Source: Oligoflexia bacterium
Lineage (GTDB): Bacteria; Bdellovibrionota; UBA1018; CAIPTA01
Assembly: GCA_903867855.1 (NCBI GenBank)
Contig: CAIPTA010000150.1
Location: forward strand, 1 to 37,401
Reading direction: 5' to 3'
Length of the DNA: 37,401 nucleotides
Shown here: one piece after another, positions 32,554 to 37,401 of the stretch
Position numbering within the stretch: position 1 is the first letter of the stretch
Layout of the letters: each line of letters starts with the position of its first letter
Program-made: the position numbers and the translations under genes
The notes under the pieces: generated by a model
The model's database searches: none
The model's input: only the letters and a program-made list of their open reading frames with translations
What the model was told of the DNA's origin: nothing

Positions 32554-33986
32554 GAAGTATAAAAATAGACTTTTTCAGCCTAGAACCCCTACTCCGAAAA
32601 TCTCTACAGAAGCAGATTGAGTTTATTCCACACAAACTTACTGATTCTTTTGAGACTGTGCTCTCTGTTACTGGAGAAGAAAACTTAGCCAAGGAGGAAC
32701 ATAGCTTATTTTTGACAGGCATTCCTGCGGCAAAGATAAGGCTACAAGCAGACCAAAAATACCTTCTGCCCTTTTTACAAACTTGTCTGCAAGAAGACTA
32801 TGAAGAAATACTGCAAGAAAATGCCCGTCAAAAAGAAAAACTAATTACCCAAGATATTGAAAGTATTTTCTCGTCTACGGGCAGTTTCGAAAGTCAACTC
32901 ACGCAGCTTCTGAAATTCTGCCGCACTCACCTCGGCGTGGAAGAATGCGGTATTTTCGGAATGGAAGATGGTTTTTCCATCGAGGGCATCGGGCAAGTTG
33001 GCTATGAAAATAAATATAATAAAGAGGGATGGAGGCAGGAGTATGCGGCTGTGGTTTCCATCGCTGTGAGCACGCAGCAAGCCTACTATTGCCCGGACCC
33101 AGCAAAAGAAAAGCGCCTCAAGCCGAGGGAAGCTGGGGCACCGATTAGAAATTTTTTGTGTTTGCCACTAATACAGGAAGAGAATTACCTAGGAGCAATT
33201 TATTTTGTAAATAAAAATTTCACTGCCTGGAATACAGAGGAGCGACTGCTTGCTGACCGTTTCGCGGGAATTGCCGGCAATATTATTCAGAGACAATTTC
33301 ACAAACGAAGCATCGAATCTCTCACTAGAACCACAGAGCAACTCGGGAAGTACCTCTCCAAAAAAGTGAAAAGGAATATAAAGCAGGCCGACGGAGCAGA
33401 GATTGGCGGCGTTGAAAAAAGAGTAGTTTGTCTTTTTAGCGATATTCGTGCTTTTTCCACAATAACAGAAGGGATTCCCGCTTCTACGCTTGTGGTGCTG
33501 CTAAACTATTACTTTGAAAAAATGAGTGCCATCATCGAAAACCACGAAGGCGCACTGGATAAGATTGTGGGAGATTTGATTATGGCCGTTTGGAATATTC
33601 CTCATGATCAGCCGGAGCCCGAACTCTTGGCAATGAAATGCGCCATTGAAATGCAAAGAGCGATGAAGCTTGATGTGGCTCTCGAGTGGGAGAAGGCTGG
33701 TGTGAAAAATGTAGGAATGGGCATCGGTGTGAATGCCGGGTTCGCTGTGGCAGGAAACCTAGGTAGCTCTCGATTTATGAACTATACCGTTGTTGGTGAT
33801 TCCATCAATACCGCGCAACGGCTTGAGGCAAAGGCCGGTAGCGGGGAAATCTGGATGGCGGAATCCCTTTTCCCAGCCGTGGATGGAAAAATTGAGAAAT
33901 TCGTGCGGAAAGAAAATGACATTAAGCTAAAGGGAAAAAATAAAGTAGTGAATGCTTATGTCTACCAGCCACTGGGGAAAAAGTAG
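32550..33986 (+). CDS. GAF-domain class III adenylate/guanylate cyclase
   Basis: 478 residues from ATG 32550, which overlaps the preceding stop. Residues ~1-85: unassigned. ~100-250: GAF domain (LLKFCRTHLGVEECGIFGME, RNFLCLPLIQEENYLGAIYF). ~285-475: class III cyclase with VVCLFSDIRAFSTI (metal Asp ~295), ALDKIVGDLIMAVW (Lys and second metal Asp ~338), GIGVNAGFAVAGNLGS and YTVVGDSINTAQRLE (Asn and Arg transition-state pair). All key residues are present, so it should make cAMP (or cGMP; specificity cannot be told). Cytoplasmic. Coupled to the degenerate HD-GYP gene, suggesting the two proteins work together. Confidence 0.93.
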   Translation: MRSIKIDFFSLEPLLRKSLQKQIEFIPHKLTDSFETVLSVTGEENLAKEEHSLFLTGIPAAKIRLQADQKYLLPFLQTCLQEDYEEILQENARQKEKLITQDIESIFSSTGSFESQLTQLLKFCRTHLGVEECGIFGMEDGFSIEGIGQVGYENKYNKEGWRQEYAAVVSIAVSTQQAYYCPDPAKEKRLKPREAGAPIRNFLCLPLIQEENYLGAIYFVNKNFTAWNTEERLLADRFAGIAGNIIQRQFHKRSIESLTRTTEQLGKYLSKKVKRNIKQADGAEIGGVEKRVVCLFSDIRAFSTITEGIPASTLVVLLNYYFEKMSAIIENHEGALDKIVGDLIMAVWNIPHDQPEPELLAMKCAIEMQRAMKLDVALEWEKAGVKNVGMGIGVNAGFAVAGNLGSSRFMNYTVVGDSINTAQRLEAKAGSGEIWMAESLFPAVDGKIEKFVRKENDIKLKGKNKVVNAYVYQPLGKK

Positions 33987-34021
33987 GCAGAAGCGCACGG
34001 CTTTCTACCAGCTCCCGCTCG

Positions 34022-35251
34022 CTAAGGCAGGCTGCAAGCAGACCAAGAGAAAAACTTTTCTCGAAGTAGCGGCGTAGAGAGTGCGCAGGAAATTTCATCT
34101 GCCGGCAATACATGTTTATTGTCTCTCCCCTCTCTACAAGAATAGCGTAGATAATTTTTTCCCTCATCCACATTTAAAACTGTGAGGCGCAGGAAATCGG
34201 CAAACGCCTCATCGATGGCAATCAGAGGACAAGAGGCGGCACAAGTGACATCCCGAAACCTCTGTGTATTAGTAGCGTTTGCCAAGTCAAAGAGGCATGA
34301 AATGCTCTTATCAGACACTCCAATATGCTGAAAGAGCGCTTGGTAGCTTAGTCTAGAACTCGGCGAAATCGCGCAATTTTCCCCCGTATCGGGATTAGCA
34401 GCATCATTTTCTCTTGCCATAGCAAGTGCAGAAAGCCCCTCTCGCTTCACTCGCAATTGTAAATGAGCTGAAGCACAGGCATGACCAATTTCATGCTCTA
34501 CCGTAGCGATAGGGGCTAGCGGTTCGCCACTTGAGTAAGCTAACGGGCTTAAAAAAATTACCCCTGAATCAAGCTTCAAGTTCTTCAGCTGATCTGCGCT
34601 TGGTGCGGCGGGCAAGCGAGCCAAATCACCGTCGGCAGAGCGACCAAAAATAGCAGGTTCCGTTAAACATGTGTTTTCCTCTTTAGGATCGGTAGGTGGC
34701 TCACACCATTCGATTGTTACATTGGAGACCAAAGAAATACATTCTGGATCATTCGGTCCACAGCAAGCTTCTGCCTCCCTTTTCAGCCGCCGCAAGACAG
34801 TGTTTAAATAACTATTTTTTTGCTGCTCTGACATTGGTTGCACTATATCTGTCACATTGGGCCCATTGCCTTTTCGAATTTTAAGAACCGCTTCCAATCG
34901 TTCCTTTGCGGGCGCGCATCCATCCGTTGCAAATTCACGCAGCTTTGCCTCTTCAAATTGTTGCGATCGCGAATACTCTCTATGAAGTAAATGCGACCTA
35001 TTTAAATTATGGACTGAACAAAATGGCAGCCAATTACGTTCGTTAAACTCGGGAAACTGAGGAGGCGGAAGTACAGAGAAAATCACACTGCAGCTTTTCT
35101 CTGCTGCGCTGCTGTTAACACACGAGTACTGTTGAGACTGAACTCCTCTCAAAAGTTCTTCGAGATCTGTGATAGCCTCCCCTACGTCGCCAGCAAAGCT
35201 AGTAGAAGAAAAAGATAATGCTATAATAAGATATCCGATGAGGCCTCTCAT
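34022..35251 (-). CDS. Exported Cys-rich putative metalloprotease (HEIGH)
   Basis: 409 residues with signal peptide (GLIGYLIIALSFSSTSFA). IATVEHEIGHACASAHLQL gives an HExxH zinc site near residue 254; a third ligand candidate is the Glu in IDEAFADFLRL ~85 residues later. About 20 Cys (ACCGPNDPEC, CAASC, SWSACSLP) indicate many disulfides. Unlike the family I know; substrate unknown. Probably in one transcript with the next exported HExxH gene upstream (35324), although a long inverted repeat lies between them. Confidence 0.7.
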   Translation of the reverse strand: MRGLIGYLIIALSFSSTSFAGDVGEAITDLEELLRGVQSQQYSCVNSSAAEKSCSVIFSVLPPPQFPEFNERNWLPFCSVHNLNRSHLLHREYSRSQQFEEAKLREFATDGCAPAKERLEAVLKIRKGNGPNVTDIVQPMSEQQKNSYLNTVLRRLKREAEACCGPNDPECISLVSNVTIEWCEPPTDPKEENTCLTEPAIFGRSADGDLARLPAAPSADQLKNLKLDSGVIFLSPLAYSSGEPLAPIATVEHEIGHACASAHLQLRVKREGLSALAMARENDAANPDTGENCAISPSSRLSYQALFQHIGVSDKSISCLFDLANATNTQRFRDVTCAASCPLIAIDEAFADFLRLTVLNVDEGKNYLRYSCREGRDNKHVLPADEISCALSTPLLREKFFSWSACSLP

Positions 35252-35262
35252 GCCTTACTTTT

Positions 35263-35333
35263 CGGCCATTTAGATCGCAGACTATAATGAGCTACCCGAC
35301 AATTTTACCGTGTTTATTATAGTCTAATGGCCG
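35263..35333. repeat. Long interrupted inverted repeat between two HExxH genes
   Basis: Left arm CGGCCATT (35263-35270), 8-base bulge, AGACTATAAT (35279-35288); right arm ATTATAGTCT (35316-35325) followed directly by AATGGCCG (35326-35333). Together 18 paired bases with a 27-base loop. It overlaps the stop of the upstream gene. Confidence 0.8.
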
Positions 35334-35950
35334 CCCTGCGCCTCCGCAGCCAATCGTTGTTCTAAAGCAATATTACCTGCGCAAAAGGCACGTCCAAATG
35401 TATCCACATCATAGAAGCCATGCTCTACCGTTCCCCGAGCTAAAAAGGTGGCCAGAATCATATATTCATCTGCCTGGCACTCCACTTTTTTACTCTCGGA
35501 AACATTTTTTTGGGTTAGGTGCACCGTTTCATGCAACAGAATATCCAATGTTGGAGCTCGGCAAAGATATATTACGCTATCGCCAATATTCGTATACGCC
35601 TCTGCTCCTGATGCGCCATTTTCTCCTTTTGTACTCTTGCAATCTCCGTCGGGCCCTTGCACAAACCTCGCTGATGCTAGCTTGGCCGCCATTTGCGAGA
35701 ATCGTATATCGTTGGATTTTTTTGCAGCCAACTCGCAAATCTCCAAAGCCTGCCCCCGCAGTTCCTCTGCCGTTTCCAAGATAATGGCATTGAATTCTTC
35801 GCCCTTTAGCAGGGTACTGCAAACATGGGGATCATGGATCTGACTTAGGCAAAGTTTGTACTCAGCTCCATCCGCACTTGCAAGGGGACTATAGGCAGCA
35901 GTTAGAGCGATAAATCCGGTTAAAATACAGAGCGAATTAAGTGTCTTCAT
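35324..35950 (-). CDS. Exported HExxH (HETVH) protein
   Basis: 208 residues from ATG 35950 behind GGAGAGC. Signal peptide SLCILTGFIALTAAYSPLAS. The motif TLDILLHETVHLTQKNVSES is an HExxH zinc site near residue 142; the Glu in ECQADEYMILATF ~20 residues later fits a gluzincin-like third ligand. It has Cys at SQIHDPHVCS, DCKST, LCRAP, VECQA, FCAGN. The C-terminus (HGFYDVDTFGRAFCAGNIAL EQRL) matches the C-terminus of a broken paralogue at the right end of the window. Likely an exported protease or metal-binding protein; substrate unknown. Confidence 0.75.
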   Translation of the reverse strand: MKTLNSLCILTGFIALTAAYSPLASADGAEYKLCLSQIHDPHVCSTLLKGEEFNAIILETAEELRGQALEICELAAKKSNDIRFSQMAAKLASARFVQGPDGDCKSTKGENGASGAEAYTNIGDSVIYLCRAPTLDILLHETVHLTQKNVSESKKVECQADEYMILATFLARGTVEHGFYDVDTFGRAFCAGNIALEQRLAAEAQGGH

Positions 35951-36189
35951 AAAGCTCTCCAATAGGTTTCAAATCTACGGGAGTAGTTTTACCATCAGCA
36001 TGGGCGAGAACCCACCTCAATGCATCAAAGTGATTTCAATGCGAAAACAAATATCCTCTTTAAAATTAGATGCTTGCATAGAAATCCATCGTTTCAGTCC
36101 GCAAAGCGAAGGATTGGTACCACTTAAATTATTTATGAATTTGATACGGCGAATTTTGATGATGTTGAAAATCAGAAATAAATCCCGCT

Positions 36190-37125
36190 TCACGGAAAAT
36201 CAGCAGCGCTCACATTCCAATTACATTTTTGGCGGAGCATTGCATAGAAGTCGTCATCATTTCCGTAAAGCCCACTACTTCCTTCGTTCGCGGCACTTTG
36301 CTTCCAGATAGAGGAGACTGGTACCTTGCAGGTTTTATTCTGCCAACTCACAGTGGCCTGTTTTGATTGGCCCCATACTATAGCAGATTTCGGGGATTCG
36401 CCGCGCTGATCAGAGCGCACCATAATTCCTCGGCCCGTATATTTTAAGCCGGCAAACTTTCGCGTCTGACGATTTGTATTTGCATCGATCGGAGCCGTCT
36501 CAACGAGTGCGCCTCCGATAATCTCTTTTGATTTTTTATCAAAGAGCACTTTCTCTCCATTTGGTAAAGTAACTTCATAAGCTGGTAAACCATTATTAGA
36601 CATGGCTTCGCGCACTGCTGGCTGCACTCGCCTTGGGAAAAAAATGATTTCACTCTCCATCGACCACGCACTATCCGCACCACTTGGATTGGCAGACTCT
36701 TCAATCAATAATCCAGCGTCGTTGCGGGCACCGTCAGTAGCGGAAAAGGTGAAACTACGGAATGCGCCATTGCCAATTGTATTTATGGATGGTGAACCTG
36801 AATTTTTTAGACTGAAGGCACGATCATTGGTTATATAATTAAATCCAGCATCTCCCGACAGAGATTTTGAGGAAGGAAATATCATATCTCCATGCAGATC
36901 TTGATGGAAAGGAATAGCCTGTTGGAGATCCGAAGGAATCAGGCTCTCTGATGCAGGAGCAGAGGATACATCAAGGTGGCAATCAACTTTCTGAGCCAGG
37001 CTTGAGTTTATTTCACTTACTTCCGAAAGCATCAATGCGAGTTCTGCGGCATGAGCTTCACTTCGTGAGACTAGCCACATAGCCGAAATTAAGAGGATGA
37101 GGGTATTTCTCACACACGATTTCAT
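36190..37125 (-). CDS. Exported protein of unknown function
   Basis: 311 residues with signal peptide (NTLILLISAMWLVSRSEAHA). The mature part is beta-rich and Ser/Gly/Asn-rich (FSLKNSGSPSINTIGNGAFR, ESEIIFFPRRVQPAVREAM) with three Cys, the last two in KTCKVPVSSIW and QKCNWN near the end. YEVTLPNGEKVLFDKKSKEI is a beta-hairpin-like segment. I do not recognise the family. No convincing ribosome-binding site. It lies between the HETVH gene and its truncated paralogue, all leftward. Confidence 0.65.
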   Translation of the reverse strand: MKSCVRNTLILLISAMWLVSRSEAHAAELALMLSEVSEINSSLAQKVDCHLDVSSAPASESLIPSDLQQAIPFHQDLHGDMIFPSSKSLSGDAGFNYITNDRAFSLKNSGSPSINTIGNGAFRSFTFSATDGARNDAGLLIEESANPSGADSAWSMESEIIFFPRRVQPAVREAMSNNGLPAYEVTLPNGEKVLFDKKSKEIIGGALVETAPIDANTNRQTRKFAGLKYTGRGIMVRSDQRGESPKSAIVWGQSKQATVSWQNKTCKVPVSSIWKQSAANEGSSGLYGNDDDFYAMLRQKCNWNVSAADFP

Positions 37126-37181
37126 CCTGATCTTATCGGCTAAAGTGAAAATTAACTTTATTTAGAGATGCTTATCTCCCA

Positions 37182-37310
37182 TTAGTGACTATTGCGAAGC
37201 TTGTTCTCTAGCGCAATATTTCCTGTGCAATAGGGAGCACCATTCGCATCATGATCGTAGTGGCCAGGCTCAATCTGACCGAGACCATAATAAAAGGCTT
37301 TGATGTTTGT
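37182..37310 (-). pseudogene. C-terminal fragment of an HETVH-protein paralogue
   Basis: Reading leftward to the TAA at 37182-37184 gives FYYGLGQIEPGHYDHDANGA then PYCTGNIALENKLRNSH, which lines up with FLARGTVEHGFYDVDTFGRA FCAGNIALEQRL at the end of the gene at 35324. The two are therefore tandem paralogues. Beyond about 37310 the frame loses similarity and meets a stop (37362-37364), so the 5' part is missing; the opposite strand there codes for a different protein. Broken gene or assembly join. Confidence 0.65.
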
Positions 37311-37401
37311 GATTGACCGATTTGAAAGCAAGATTAATGGTGCCATTGATAACGACCGAGACTATGAACTTAATTATTTTGGTTATAAGACGCTTGAAAA
37401 A
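37294..37401 (+). CDS. Fragment of probable class I ribonucleotide reductase large chain
   Basis: Reading rightward from about 37312 gives FESKINGAIDNDRDYELNYF GYKTLEK, open to the window edge. The LNYFGYKTLEK segment is the conserved block near the N-terminal third of class I NrdA-type proteins (DYFGFKTLE-x-x-YLL). The frame opens after a TAA at 37291-37293 but no plausible start lies there, and the true N-terminal ~100+ residues are absent, so this too is a truncated end at the join. The enzyme would make deoxyribonucleotides. Confidence 0.55.

Noticed and set aside
36000..36311. Rightward frame of 103 codons near the HETVH gene
   Set aside because: Mostly antisense to the exported gene at 36190 and intergenic sequence; Arg/His-rich product without family pattern or ribosome-binding site.
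1..37401. CRISPR arrays, IS elements, tRNA, rRNA, integrase or prophage genes
   Set aside because: None seen on either strand: no regular direct-repeat arrays, transposase motifs or structural RNA genes were recognised.

Overview
The window looks like a piece of a Gram-negative bacterial chromosome, about 45-48% GC by eye. It is rich in chemosensory and second-messenger signalling genes and in small exported proteins. A lysine-rich SWIB protein, a 23-residue histone-H1-like peptide, a FadL-type outer-membrane protein, LprI-like and HExxH exported proteins and a large chemotaxis operon together resemble Bdellovibrionota (Bdellovibrio/Oligoflexia-like lineages). That placement is inference from gene style; there is no rRNA, tRNA or marker gene in the window to prove it.

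Layout. 1-900: the tail of an unknown gene, then a family-2 glycosyltransferase that breaks near base 600 into the antisense of another broken gene, so there is a rearrangement or assembly join here. 950-7340: SWIB protein, AIM24-family protein, DEAD-box RNA helicase, an exported ParB-like/CHAD-like fusion, an LprI-like protein and an MHS-type MFS transporter. 7456-11321: exported hydrolase, small exported protein, and a GAF-PAS-PAS histidine kinase facing a receiver protein whose tail looks like a ribbon-helix-helix DNA-binding domain. 11488-19075: a tight chemosensory operon, Aer-like PAS protein / CheA / CheW / transmembrane MCP / CheR-receiver-CheB fusion, followed by small genes, a strong terminator and an Hpt-like protein with Asp where the phosphoacceptor His should be. 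20450-31177: mostly exported proteins and lipoproteins (two tandem SGNH hydrolases, a Lcl/DUF1566-like protein, a putative Zn protease, FadL porin, a methyltransferase carrying a signal peptide), plus VF530, a transglutaminase-like protein and the lysine-rich micro-protein. 31636-33986: a translationally coupled pair, a degenerate HD-GYP protein and a GAF-adenylate/guanylate cyclase. 34022-37401: two exported HExxH proteins, an unknown exported protein and, at the extreme end, the C-terminus of a paralogue of one HExxH protein running into the opposite-strand coding sequence of a probable ribonucleotide reductase large chain. This is a second abrupt join.

How the genes may work together. The 11.5-19.1 kb operon encodes a complete receptor-kinase-adaptation module: soluble PAS and membrane MCP inputs, CheA/CheW core, and both adaptation enzymes in one polypeptide. 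It has no stand-alone CheY, so its output partner must lie elsewhere or be the nearby receiver protein at 10.8-11.3 kb. The degenerate HD-GYP/cyclase pair adds a nucleotide second-messenger input. The best candidates for little-described biology are the exported ParB-like/CHAD-like fusion, the CheR-REC-CheB fusion with its accessory Hpt-like and PAS proteins, the REC-RHH regulator, the exported methyltransferase and the lysine-rich micro-gene. Both window ends carry inverted joins that should be checked for assembly or amplification chimerism before any gene-loss story is built on them.
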